Assembly: GCA_000827265.1 (NCBI GenBank)
Contig: KN834763.1
Span: 496,001-560,000 of the forward strand
Reading direction: 5' to 3'
Length of the DNA stretch: 64,000 nucleotides
From: Collybiopsis luxurians FD-317 M1
Lineage: Eukaryota > Basidiomycota > Agaricomycetes > Agaricales > Omphalotaceae
Shown: positions 48,001 to 58,920 of the stretch, piece after piece
Position numbering within the stretch: the stretch's first letter is position 1
Layout of the letters: each line of letters opens with the position of its first letter
The notes under the pieces: generated by a model
The model's input: only the letters and a program-made list of their open reading frames with translations
What the model was told of the DNA's origin: nothing
The model's database searches: none
Made by a program: the position numbers and the translations under genes

Positions 48001-50327
48001 TCAGTCAATCCTTTTCTTTGTAGCTACTCTACTGATGGTTTTTTTTCTAGTCCATGATGGTTGGTATTTTATAGCTGTCACTTACCTGCGCATTTGCTAA
48101 TGAGATTCTTCTGGCCCAGTCCTTCCTGGTTCCGCGATGTAAATATTTTCCCTCTGCCTTTCGGTCCTCCTTCTAACATTCCCTTCAGCGGGATGGTATA
48201 TCAAGATGCAGAGAAATTGTATAGCGAAGTCAAGAAGGATGGCGAGGCTCTTCTAGAAGAAGCCTTCCAAGTCCTATATCCGAACTCTGTCTCTCTCATG
48301 CCGGAGACCATACTTCAACGAAACACTTCACTCAATCAAATCATTGGCTACAACCCGACTTTTCTTGATCGTCGGGAAGTCGTCACAATTCCTCTCAGTG
48401 GCGCGTCTACTGGACTAGTTCAATCGGCAGTGGCGCAAGTAGATCAGGCCAATAAAGTCGGCTATGCGATTATGAATAACGGTGTTCTCGATGCATCTAT
48501 CGGGAGTGATCTGGGATCTCTACATACGTCGGGTGCGTCTCAGGTCGTTCTTCACAAATATGTGTAAGGCTCAGTGGACCTTATGTAGCATATACCAATG
48601 GTTCCGACCACTTCGTACTGAGGAATTCGAGTGTTCAATTGACCATCTCAAAGGGCCGAATCACAAGTCTGATCGATGTTCAGCTTGGGTATGTTGCTCT
48701 TCGAAATGAATATAGTGTGTGAGTGCGCTTACAAGGGCTATTTTAGCCGAGAACTCATAGCCGATGGTGAAACTGGTGGTTTGATAATATTTGAAGACCG
48801 TCCGAACTATTGGGATGCTTGGGGTTTGCACACAGCTTCTGTAGCTCGATCCATCTGACTTTCTTTGCTAGATGTCGAAATTCATCATCTGGAGACTCCG
48901 ACTCCTTTGCGATTCACAAATGTCTCCGTGGTAGCGCACGGACCGCTACGCGCGTCTGTGCAGGCTCAAGTGAAATACGGCAAAAGTATCATCAACGTTA
49001 CGGTAAGATATAGTGAATAAAAGCGCAAAATATTACTCATTGGCTTGACAGATTTCTTTAGACGCAGTTGGTGGTAAGTGCTCTGCTTCAGGATTTCTTC
49101 TTCCAAGCTTACCAATTCTCGGTTAAGCTACCGTTCAAGCCGGCTCTCGGTCAATGTTTAGATTTGACGCAGAAGTGGATTGGCGCGAACGCCATGAGTT
49201 TCTCAAATGTGAGTGAGGTCGGTAATTCCTATCCGCATATTAGTTGATTATTTCAGTCGAACTTCCTTTAAACATCCATAGCGATAACGCTATATACGAA
49301 ACTCAATTTGGATATGTCCAACGTCCCACACATAAGAATACTACTTGGGACATGGCTAAGTTTGAAGTTTGCGGGCACAAGGTACAGACTCACACGCGCG
49401 CCCCTGCTGGTCAAAAACTAAACTAACTCCCGTTTAAGTATGCGGATTTGAGCGAATACGGTTATGGAGTCGCTATCTTGTCGGAGTCGAAGTACGGGTT
49501 CTCGTGTCTAGGCAACGTCCTGCGCATTTCCTTACTTAGGGCCGCGACGGCTCCAGATGCGGAGCAGGACCAAGGTCTACTATAGGTGTTTCTAGTGCTG
49601 CTGATTATTGATAAAAAAATTACAGGCCAACACAAATTCTCATGGGCCGTGATGCCTCACAAAGGCCATTTCCTGGAATCCGATGTCCCGATGGCTGCTT
49701 ACTTGTTCAACTCACCTTTGCGCAGTGAGTGTCCGACGCTACTTGTACTGAAAACATCATAGTAATAGTTTGACATTAGTGAGGTATATCCCCAGCGATC
49801 AGGAGGCGATTGCCGCCTCTTTAGCTAATCGCCCGTCATTCGCAATCCACGGCGCCCCGAATGTTTTCCTCGAAACCATCAAACGGGGAGAATATGACAA
49901 TTTCAGTGCAGCTTCCTCGCGTGATTCGGATCCGACTACCACCGTCATTGGAAGGCTCTATGAAGCCTTTGGCGGACATGCACAAGCGACTGTGGTTGTC
50001 GGCGGTCAGTTTTCGGGTAGGATTGTTAAAGCTGTGACGACAAATCTTCTTGAAGATGAAGACGAGGAGAAGGAAGTGCAAATAATAGATGGGACTCTCG
50101 GACCGGCCTTGAAACTAAACTTCCGCGGCTTCGAAGTGAAGACGCTGAAACTGACGCTGAAAGAAAAAGGTGCCACAACTTCTGGAAGGCAGGCAGAGCC
50201 AACAAAGAGAGTGTGAGTGCAATTTTGCTTGAGTACATTGAGCAGTTTTTGGAATCGTTATCCTAGAACGAAGAGAAGCAGTTGGGTCGACATAGATGGA
50301 GCACGACTAGTCGCACAGGACGAGTGA
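45097..50327 (+). CDS. AMS1: vacuolar/cytosolic alpha-mannosidase, GH38 (Ams1 family)
   Basis: Starts [20 protein letters not shown] at 45097. About 25 exons with very short introns. N-terminal part [24 protein letters not shown] is typical of the class IIC mannosidases. The catalytic domain shows the metal motif [13 protein letters not shown] (across the intron near 46338-46391), a [18 protein letters not shown] segment and [16 protein letters not shown] holding the nucleophile Asp. [10 protein letters not shown] follows, then HRGTYTSHG and LNQFHDVLPGS(A/G)I. A long beta-rich C-terminal part follows, and a last intron joins KRV to [14 protein letters not shown] with stop at 50325-50327. No signal peptide, in agreement with yeast Ams1, which reaches the vacuole by the Cvt/autophagy route and degrades free oligosaccharides. 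Confidence 0.92.
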
Positions 50328-50478
50328 AAGGCACGTTTGTCCAGGCTCAATTAAAATTTTTAATGGATGTATTCTCAAATTTGTGCAAAATATGATTACG
50401 TAAGCTGAGACTGGAAATCAGCTGAAAGTTGCAGCTCTGATAAAACGGAGCGCGTTCGCCTCTCAAATTTTGTCCACC

Positions 50479-51695
50479 ATGTCATCCACCGAGACAGAGA
50501 CTTCTACTGTTCTCATGCCTTCTTCCAACTCTAACAACTATCCAGAGATCACTGTGATCACCCGATTGAGCTCTATCCCCGTTATTTCTTCTTCGCTCGA
50601 GAAAATGAACGGCACCTTATCTACAAACGCATATACTCGTACTCCTTACACTAGAGCTTTGGGATTGTCAAATTCCGCCTACAAGCTCACTGGGCCTATT
50701 CAAGCTCACCTAGCTCCTCTTATCGTTCGTGCAGACGGTTTTGCCAACATGGCAGTCGACGTTGTCCAGAAGAGGTACCCTAGTGCATTCACTGCTACAC
50801 CTGAGGACGTCATGGTTTACGTCCAGGAAAGGCAAAAAGATGTCGGCGACTATGTTCGGAAACGACGAGAGGGTGCTGGCGTCATCGCCCTAGACATTGA
50901 CAAGGCAGGTCTGCTTACCTCAAAGTTACCGCATATACCCATATTTTTCTGCAGAGATTCGCACCGATTGTAGACTATTTCGAAGTTGCTGTTAACCGAT
51001 TCGATCATAATGTGAAGGAAAACAGCGCACTGTCTGACAGAAATGCTTCGACATCCCAATACCAACGCGCTCTGGAGTTGTCGACCCGCCTTAGAGATCA
51101 GCTTCAGCTTTACTCGAACGAGCAGATGAAACAACTTCAGGCTCATTCGGTCCTCGTGTATGTCTTTCTACGCCTGGTTTTAGTGATGCCTTACTAATTC
51201 ATTTCCAGTCAGCGTGCTACAGAAACCGCTAGTTCTATCAGCACTGCTGCTTCTTCTTCTCTTGTCAATGCTCAGAACAAAGTCTCCGCCCTTGCCGATA
51301 ACATGATTACTGAGCTCGGCAAGCTCCAGATGCAGGCGGTTTCTCTTTCCGATTCGCTCCAGGCCACTGCCTCAAACACGTTGAAGGACCCGGCCGGTCA
51401 GCTTCCACCTCGTGTTCAGCAAAAATACCAAGAACTGGCGGCTGTATTGCGAACACAGGCCTCTTCTGCTTCTCAGACTTACGAGGAGCTTTCACGCAAC
51501 CTCTCTGCGACAGCAGCGGAGTTGCGTGGCATCATGACGGCGGAAAATATATCGATGCAGGAAAAGGCGACGGGGATGAGAGACGAGGTTACGGCCAAAG
51601 TGCAGCCTCTTTTGGAAGCTCTCAACAAGAATGTTCAACAAGCCTTGAGTGGACGAAGCGAGTCTGCTCCGAGCGGCGATGGACATGCAAAGTAG
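50479..51695 (+). CDS. perilipin-like lipid-droplet protein (Cap20/Mpl1-like)
   Basis: Starts MSSTETETSTVLMPSS at 50479; the open frame upstream begins with TTG. Exons are broken by introns near 50908-50955 and 51159-51209. Motifs are: TVITRLSSIPVISSSLEKMNGTL, ALGLSNSAYKLTGPIQAHLAPLI, DVVQKRYPSAFTATPEDVM, and repeated amphipathic helices rich in Ala, Gln and Ser (ASSISTAASSSLVNAQNK, LADNMITELGKLQMQ). This matches the fungal perilipin-like family (Cap20 in Colletotrichum, Mpl1 in Metarhizium), which coats lipid droplets and affects turgor and lipid use. Family assignment is by overall pattern. Confidence 0.75.
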
Positions 51696-51941
51696 ATAGT
51701 TGTTGTTTTCTCTGCATTTGTCTTTGTTTGTTTGTTTTTTTTTCCTCTTGGGCTTGCATATATAGACAATTGATTGAATAGATATGATAATTGATCAAGA
51801 TATGAACGCTGCGCCGAGTTGGCGACTTTGACGCGTAAAGATCCCCGCTCGGTCCGAACTCCGGGGGTAGTATTTTAATTGCTCCACGCCGACGCGTTTT
51901 TTTTCTCTCTCCACTCTGCCAGCTCGTTCTCTTCACAAAAA

Positions 51942-53058
51942 ATGGCTTCAATGCTTCGCATGTACAAGTGTGTACTCAGATCTACTCAACCCGTAAATTC
52001 TTACCTACGGTTTGGCCATATCTTTTTCAGTGTTGCTCTTCAGCGTAGACCAATGTTTACTCAATGTTGTACTGCTGCATTTCTATTCGGCGCTGGAGAC
52101 ATCATTGCTCAACAAGGTATCGAGGGCAAAGGAAAGAAACACGACGTAAGTAAATTCCCCAATTTAAAATCTTCTTACGCATACGGTTCAAATATTGGAT
52201 CCAAGAAATTGAAACCCCACTGATTTCTTGGTGCTCATGCATGGATACTTTCAGTTTGTAAGGACTGCGAGATTAACATTTTACGGCGGTGGGTAATCCT
52301 CTGGCATCTATTTCTCAATGCTCATATTGACAACGAGTTGATAGGTTGCTTGTTCGGTCCTATCATGACAAAATGGTACCAATGGTTGAACACTATCAAA
52401 TTCTCGAGTCCAACGAAAGCCGTCGCCTCTCGGGTGCGTTCTTGAGCGCTGCCGTACCGCCAAGTAGCACTCACTAAGTAGTTTCTCAGGTTTTTCTTGA
52501 CCAAGCTGTTTTAACTCCTGGTAAGGATGTCAGAGTTTACATCTTACCACCGCGCGTCTGATCATTTGAAGCCGCGGTTGGATTCTTCTTTGGTTCTATG
52601 AGCATCTTGGAAGGCAAGCCCAAAGAAGCCATTCCGCGGATCGAAGCCGTAAGTTATGCTTGATTGCCCTTAGTCCAGTCCAGTCCTATTCATGACTCTC
52701 CTCCAAAGGCCTACGCTCCAACTCTCGTTCGCAACTGGGGAGTCTTTATTCCTACCCAAATCATCAACTTCGCAGTTATACCCCATCATCTCAGATTTGT
52801 AGTTGTCAGTGTTGTCAGTTTATTCTGGAGTGAGTGTTTTTCTTTGTCTCCAGACCACATGCTGTCTTCACAGCTAATGCACTCTTATTTTTCCCTTCTG
52901 CGTAATGCTGATATCGATTGATTCCAGACACCTACCTAAGCGTAGCAAACGCTCGCCAGAACAAGGCAGCTCTGCCGGTATCACCGTCTCTAGAGCTTTC
53001 CAAACCGAAGACTGTTTCCGAGTTTGGGGCCGAGGTGGAGAAAAAAAGCCATTCCTAA
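51942..53058 (+). CDS. SYM1: Mpv17/PMP22 family inner-membrane protein (Sym1)
   Basis: Starts MASMLRMYNVALQRRPMFTQ after splicing (first intron near 51970-52030). The reading continues through AAFLFGAGDIIAQQ, the spliced RTARLTFYGGCLFGPIMTKWYQWL, VASRVFLDQAVLTP (intron) AAVGFFFGSMSILEG, RNWGVFIPTQIINFAVIPHHLR, and VVSVVSLFWNTYLS. These are the conserved Mpv17/PMP22 segments (GP...WY, DQ, W..WP-like, FWN.YLS). Yeast Sym1 is an inner-membrane protein for stress at high temperature and ethanol growth. A C-terminal tail of about 25 residues follows. Six or more exons; stop at 53056-53058. Confidence 0.9.
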
Positions 53059-54304
53059 ATAGTTTCCCTAGTTAGAAGGCGCCATTGCAGGCAATTTCTA
53101 AGTTCGTACATGCTACGTCCGTTGATGTAGTTATCTTACATCAGAAGTATAATCGTCTTCAAGGCATTCTATTCTTCCATCTATCTGAATCCTGGCGGTG
53201 AACCTATCGATAACTGCACCTTGCTACGAGCGCCGCGCACTCGGCCTCGGCTTCGAGTCCGAGGAGCGCTGCAAAAAGGTGCCCTCTTGCGAGTATACTC
53301 GATTTCAATCGTGTCTGGGATTTGTGAGAGTCATGCTGCGTTCGATTGGAAGATCTCAACTTTGCAGTGGAACTCATCTCTCATAACCAAGGTAAAGCAA
53401 GCACTCAATTTAGTCGGAAGCTTTCAGGACCTTTCGGGCATACCTTTTCGACGGACAATCCAACGTTCTAGTGCCCTTTGTGTATCTACTCCACGAAGCA
53501 AGGGATCGTGATCCTGGTATCACTGGAACAGAGCTTCGTTCCATAGGAATTAAAGTTCTCTCTTCGAGTTTCAGTGATATTTTGGCCAATTGTAAAAACT
53601 CGACGGCTTTGTCCTAAGTCTGTCAGACATACACCGAGTCCTTTCTTACCGCATCATGCCTTGTTCGATAAATACGTGCCGCTGCAGCGTCTATATCATT
53701 CATGCACCGAGTGGTGAACTTACTCGTTACAACGAAAGGCCAGCCCCTTGTCGACCCGAGCCCAGCTCTCTAGGCTCTATCCTCGTCTTCAACAAAAGGG
53801 CGGCGGATAACGTCTGCGTTCACTCGAACCAGACCCTCTAATGATCAGCGTAGATGCCATACCTTCAATTAGCAGAAAGACAGCCCAGCCCTATCCAGAA
53901 CCCAGCATCGGAAAAGAAGGAAAGCGAAGAGATCGACGAAATATGCTGCGGCTAAGAAACATTAGGCTTTTGTTTGGGATATCACTTCGAAGTTTTCTTC
54001 GAGTTTTTGTTCATGCGTTGGAGTACTATCGATTGCGAAATCGAGTCCCACTTCTTTTTAGGCGACGTAAGTAGCGGTAGACGTTTTCAACGAATCCTTC
54101 TGTTACTTAAGAGTACCATAGACTGTCAGTGACGTTTCTATCCTATCCATCTAGAATTGTTCTGAATAACGCTTGACGACATCTATTTTCTGCTGAGTTC
54201 CATCTTTGAACTCGCAAAACTCTAATTCTACCGTAAATACATGCGATACGATGTCCGTTCTAATTCACCTGAAGCATGAATCATTGAATATTCCCATTAA
54301 CTTG
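53059..54304 (+). other. coding-like stretch, unresolved (possible unrecognised gene or pseudogene)
   Basis: Forward frames stay open in consecutive segments at about 53188-53396 (YLNPGGEPIDNCTLLR.. to SSLITK, followed by GTAAAG), 53436-53617 (RTFRAYLFDGQSNVLVPF, LLHEARDRDPGITGTE, IKVLSSSFSDILANCKNS) and 53656-54074. The second lacks an ATG but reads like protein with balanced composition. I cannot join all segments into one gene and recognise no family. Stops separate the later pieces. It could be an old pseudogene or a real gene with an unusual first exon. Confidence 0.35.
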
Positions 54305-55430
54305 TTATACAGAAGGTGACGAGCTGTCCATGTCCAACTTTTCGCGATCGGAGTTCCCTCTACACCAGTCTTTCGAGCTAGGAACAAATATCCAACTGAA
54401 TGCGATGAGCACCCTTATACCCGCACCGACACCTAATGCACCCGATGAACCGAGGGCAAAGACAAGAGCACGCCCTGCCAACACTCCTGTGAATGCACAG
54501 ATATAAAGACCTCAGAAGAACAGGAGCAGAAGTAGGAAAACTGACCTATGAAAACGCTGGCGATTCCGAGCATGCGCTGGTCTCTGGGGGTATCGAGTTT
54601 ATGCACTCTGAATAAGGCTTCGGCGCCACAGAGCTCGACCCAAGTCGTGGTAAGAGGTACTACGCACTCCGCTTAATGAACTTAGTTCAATACTCCAATG
54701 TAAATTACTCACGCGTCGCTCCAGAATTTGTTTTGAGGCGAATACTCATGATTCCTTGAAAACCCATACTCATGGACATGAAAATCAGGGTCAAGTATGA
54801 CACGGGATCGCTCCATGCTGGGCCTACGCTAAAGCTGAATATGGACGATTGAGCCTTAACATCATGAAAGGATTAACAAGGTCATTACCGATCGTCAGAA
54901 ATACCCGGATATCCTTGTCCGCTTTTCCAGCTAGCGATGGCGGAAGCCATCGTCAGTAGGGCTTGCAGAAGAGTTCCTAGCCATAACCACCCTCTCGATT
55001 TTGGCGGGAATAAAACCTCGCCAGAGCGGGCTAGAAGAGAGCCAAAAACGAAGGTTGTCAATGAAGCGAGGGCTTGTTTATCTGAGATCGAGAAGCCTTC
55101 GTTGGTGCCTTCCCAGTTTCGAGCAACGGCAATGGCCAGCTGTACGGTATTTCCGGATTGAAAACCACACCAAACAAATATAGCTGAGAAGGAAATCGCG
55201 TTTCTAAAATTTGAGAGGGAGGGAATATTAGTATGGACGTTACGCAGCTTGAGGCGCTGGAAGACGTACACAAAACCAGACATATAGTAATATGCAGTCA
55301 TTTGAAAGGAACATTTGGTTGTATCGACTTCAGCGTGCCATAGTTCAGATAAGGATGCACTCGGTATGAGACTTAGGAAGCTGGAGGAAGCGGTGGTCAC
55401 GGTAGGCTCTGAGGAAGAGGAAGAAACCAT
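54305..55430 (-). CDS. DUF1275 (YoaK-type) membrane protein
   Basis: Starts MVSSSSSEPTVTTASSSF at 55430. After a Ser-rich N-terminus come the family landmarks: WCGFQSGNTVQLAIAVAR (the FxTGNTVQ motif), DKQALASLTTFVFGSLLARSG, WLWLGTLLQALLTMASAIASWKSG, SMSMGFQGIMSIRLKTNSGA, LPLTTTWVELCG and the terminal MLGIASVFIGVLAGRAL. Six hydrophobic segments fit an integral membrane protein. Introns lie near 54883-54800, 54715-54655 and 54545-54488. DUF1275 has no proven function in fungi; it resembles small transporters. Divergent from EFM7, 232 bp between start codons. Confidence 0.85.
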
Positions 55431-55662
55431 GTCGGGTTGGAATTAGCTACAGTAACATAGGATATACGAAGGCTTATAAACATTGAGGTTATCTGTATCC
55501 GCCTTCTTGGCGTTTTCATACAAAGGGATTGTCGTGGATCGAGCAACGGCCAAGATTCAAGCTACAGCTTTGACACCACTCTCTCTCCACTAGGCTTGGC
55601 TACAAGCGCCTGGGCAACTTCCAGCGTCTATTAGCCTAAATCTTAAGTTTAATACCTCCATA
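55431..55662. promoter_or_regulatory. shared divergent promoter DUF1275 / EFM7
   Basis: 232 bp between the two start codons. No clear TATA box; an inverted CCTAAATCTTAAG-like AT stretch near 55635. Confidence 0.35.
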
Positions 55663-56767
55663 ATGTCCGATGCAATCGATCTTGGCTTGGATTCAATTTT
55701 TACTGTCCGTTCCGAGGTAAATTCCAAGTTACCATCACTAAATCTCTTGTTTTCCAGGAAGCTCCTCGGCCGCCATCGCCCGAAGCAACCTTTAGCACCT
55801 ACAAGGGAGCGGACAAAGAGTTTAAAATCAGGCTTGTTGGCTCCCACCCGCTTTGGGGACATCATCTGTAAGCCTTTTGCAGCATAAAAATTATTGAGAA
55901 TAATTACATTTCGTGGTCTAGATGGAATTCTGCCTTGTCAGTCGCGTCCTATCTAGAAAAGCATTCGCATTTCTATCAGAACAAGAACGTCCTTGAACTA
56001 GGAGCAGGAGGAGCACTGCCCAGTTTAGTTGCCGCCGCATCTGGTGCGAGAAAGGTAATGTTGCAAGCTCTTGGAGCTTTCCAAGACCGGCATTTACGAG
56101 ATTTCGAAGTCCAGGTTGTAATCACTGACTATCCCGATCCTGATTTAATCCAAAATATCGAGTACAATGTGAAAGTGAACGTTGCTGAGACTGAGAAAGA
56201 GCAAGTCGCTGTACAGGTGTGTTTTCTACTTCGATCCGCGAGTGTATGCTAGAGCATGTAGTTAGGGATACATATGGGGACATTCTGTTGAACCTCTACT
56301 CGCGTTACTGAACGCTCCGCCAAGCTCTGCCTCGGAGGAAAACAAGTTTGATCTTATTATTCTCTCGGACTTGATCTTCAATCATTCACAAGTGCGGATT
56401 TTTGTCGCACCATCTCCATTCTAACTGATACAACGCCTCAAGCACGATTCCCTTCTCAAAACTTGTAATTTGGCGTTGAGGACATCTTCTTCCGCCGTCG
56501 GTGTCAAACCTTGCGTGTGGGTATTTTACACCCATCATCGACCACATCTTGCCCATCGCGATATGGAATTCTTTGTAAAGGCAAAAGCACAGGGATGGGA
56601 CTGTATGGAGGCAAGCGACTCACTGTATTGTTCCTGACAACTCAGGATTGACCTTGCTTTGTGTCTAGATTTTAACTCAGAAGTTTGCCCCCATGTTTCC
56701 GGAGGATCCTGGCGAGGAGGAGGTCAGAGCCTCCGTACACGGCTGGATTCTGACTCGGAACACTTGA
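55663..56767 (+). CDS. EFM7: eEF1A N-terminal/lysine methyltransferase (EFM7/NNT1)
   Basis: Starts MSDAIDLGLDSIFTVRSE at 55663, joined across an intron to EAPRPPSPEATFSTYKG, the conserved N-terminus of the EFM7/NNT1 family. SAM-binding motif I is intact (NVLELGAGGALPSL), preceded by HPLWGHHLWNSALSVASYLE. Motif II VVITDYPDPDLIQNIEYNV follows (after an intron near 56055-56115), then FDLIILSDLIFNHSQHDSLL and a VWVFYTHHRP strand. In yeast the protein methylates Gly2 and Lys3 at the N-terminus of eEF1A. About five exons; stop at 56765-56767. Confidence 0.92.
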
Positions 56768-57313
56768 TGTAAAAATATAATACGTACTCTCCAGGATCGA
56801 CAGCCAATATTCATTGAAACTAGTTTGTACATATTGGAGAGCGAGATGTTAAGTTTAAGTTTGGACTGGGTCCGACTAGATCCGTCCAAAGGCGCAACAG
56901 AGTGAGTGCTGACCCCAAGTAATTGACCTGTGTCAGGTCAGCGAAACACCTTTTGACAGCTCCATACAAACTGAACCGATAATGCTCATTTTCGCTCGAC
57001 TAGGCTCGGAAATCTGGAATAAGGAAGAGCTAGAATGAGCAAAAGCGAGCATAATTGAACGGATCGTCTCAGCTCATCCAAAACAGTAGTTCTCAATCCC
57101 TCATTTTATTCGTTGCCACTCGTTTAGGCTCGTTTGCGATTATACACTATATACTACATACAGCGATGCAAAGCAGTACTATACATCTATATAGGTACCA
57201 TATAATTATCAAGGGATGCATGATCTGACAGCGGGGGTACACGAAATCTAAGAAATTCGGAATCAGCCGAGCCAAAGTGATGAACCGTGCTACTAACCTA
57301 AGCATGCGGAGAG
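56768..57313. other. intergenic, repeat-like
   Basis: No gene. Two related sequences face each other imperfectly (ATAATGCTCATTTTCGCTC near 56980 and GAGCAAAAGCGAGCATAATT near 57036), a possible weak inverted repeat of a decayed small element. A run of TATATACTACATA-like AT repeats lies near 57145. Confidence 0.3.
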
Positions 57314-58870
57314 TCAGGCAGTGGTATTTGAGGATGTTGAAGCAACAGGAGTCGAAGTCGTTGAGGAAGCGGCAGTCTGTAGAGCAAATCAGATGAATGT
57401 TTACGAAGAGAAGTGCTTATATACCTTTACTGCTTCTTTCATTTGCCTGGCGCGTTGATTCCATTCCTATACCTTGTAAACAATTTACTGAAATGCAAGC
57501 ACAAAAAGACTTAAGTCCTTTGCTCCTTCCGAAAGTGACTCCCAGTATGTCTTCCAACCAGATTCCATGGGGATCTTACCCTCCGCATTTAGCTTGTTCG
57601 CCCAGTCATCCTTACAAAGATTACTAGGAATCACCAGTAAAGGAGCTTTAGAATATTAATGAAGACCGACATTCCATTGATAGCTTTACCGATTGACGCC
57701 TTTCTGTCGGTTGCCTTCCTGGTCTTGGTCTTCTTGGCTGCAGAAGTTGAGGGGACAAATGGAGGAACCGAGGGAGGGGGTGCAAGCGTCGAAGTGAGCA
57801 CAGTACTGTTAATTAAGCCAGAACTTGGAATGTTTCATTAATATAGATATGACAGGAATAGAACAAAAAATGTACAGGGAAGAAGTGAATGATGGTTGGG
57901 GCGCAGCAGGGCCAGTGACCGGAGATGTTGATTATGGATTCATCTTGGCTTCATCATTGCGAGAAAGCAAGTCTGCAGAAGATTCGTTGAGTGAGAAAGG
58001 TGATGGGACTCTGCTGGAGGCTGGAAAAGTTGCTGCTGCGGCTTCGACTAAGGTCTTCAGAGCAGCAACAGAGGATGACTTTGATGCCGCAGGTGCTTCT
58101 GCAGGGGTTGGTAATGGTAACGTAGGTGATTCAGGAGAAGGACCCGGGGTAGATACGAAATTTTCAACAGGCATGGGGGGTATTGGTTTTGACAGCTCGA
58201 ACAGAGAAATTGACATAGATTGCGATGTTTCGGCTGGCGTAATTGGGGATAGCGGCGCTGGAGCTTCTGCAGGAGAAGGTAGAGAGGTAGCTGGCAGCGT
58301 TTTCACAGATGTTGATGGTACTGACATCGAGCCTGGCACAGGTGTCGCCGCCGCTGGTACTGAGAGTGGAGCCGGAATTGAAACTGGTGTAATAGTAGTA
58401 GGTGGTAGCTGTAGCGACAGAGAGGTGGGAATAGGGGGAAGAGAGGTACTGGAAGATGATGGTGTAGGAGGGACTGGAATGTCGTTCTCAATCTTGGGCT
58501 TTTTTGTGGGAAATTCAACACCAACTGAAAGATGTTTGTTCTTTTTTGATGAGCTGCATGCAGTGCGGGCCTGCTCCTCTGACTCGTTCTCCCTTTGCTT
58601 CAACTCTTTTGTAGCAGGAAAGGTAATCTATAATCCAAATTTGCCGAGTCTTCCAGTATCCATTGCACAGGCTAGGACAGAATCTAGTGATCATATGGTG
58701 GTTAACAATATTCAGGGCATTGACAGTAGCATCTAAGAACTTTGTTGGGGCCTTGTTCTAGCATGAGAAGCCAGACAGATCCTGCATACTCTCATATGAG
58801 TGAGATCATTTGTGGGGCTAACAGATTACCATTGTCGTCTTTGAGAAACCAGAGTTGTGAGGAGGATTCA
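57314..58870 (-). CDS. low-complexity Ser/Pro/Thr-rich protein of a repeated fungal ORF family (possibly broken)
   Basis: The minus strand has a 223-codon open stretch (57932-58603) with a basic start (KNKHLSVGVEFPTKKPKIE) followed by about 150 residues of Pro, Ser, Thr and Ala. Downstream fragments, probably separate exons, read SAAKKTKTRKATDRKASIGK and WANKLNAEGKIPMESGWKTYWESL, ending TSSNTTA with TGA at 57314. Upstream (58700-58870) a frame reads FLKDDNGNLLAPQMISLI and resembles, from memory, an ORF found in many copies in agaricomycetes. Several stops interrupt that part. Whether it is a working gene is unclear. The plus strand is open for 303 codons over the same low-complexity DNA. Confidence 0.4.
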
Positions 58871-58920
58871 GAGGAAAGACCAGTTGAGTGTGTGTCTTTA
58901 GCATCTTGAAATCTTTGGGA

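Noticed and set aside
57825..58736. 303-aa plus-strand ORF rich in Gly, Ala, Ser and Asp
   Set aside because: Probably a shadow of low-complexity DNA. The minus frame has basic and ordered pieces that look more like protein, though neither is certain.
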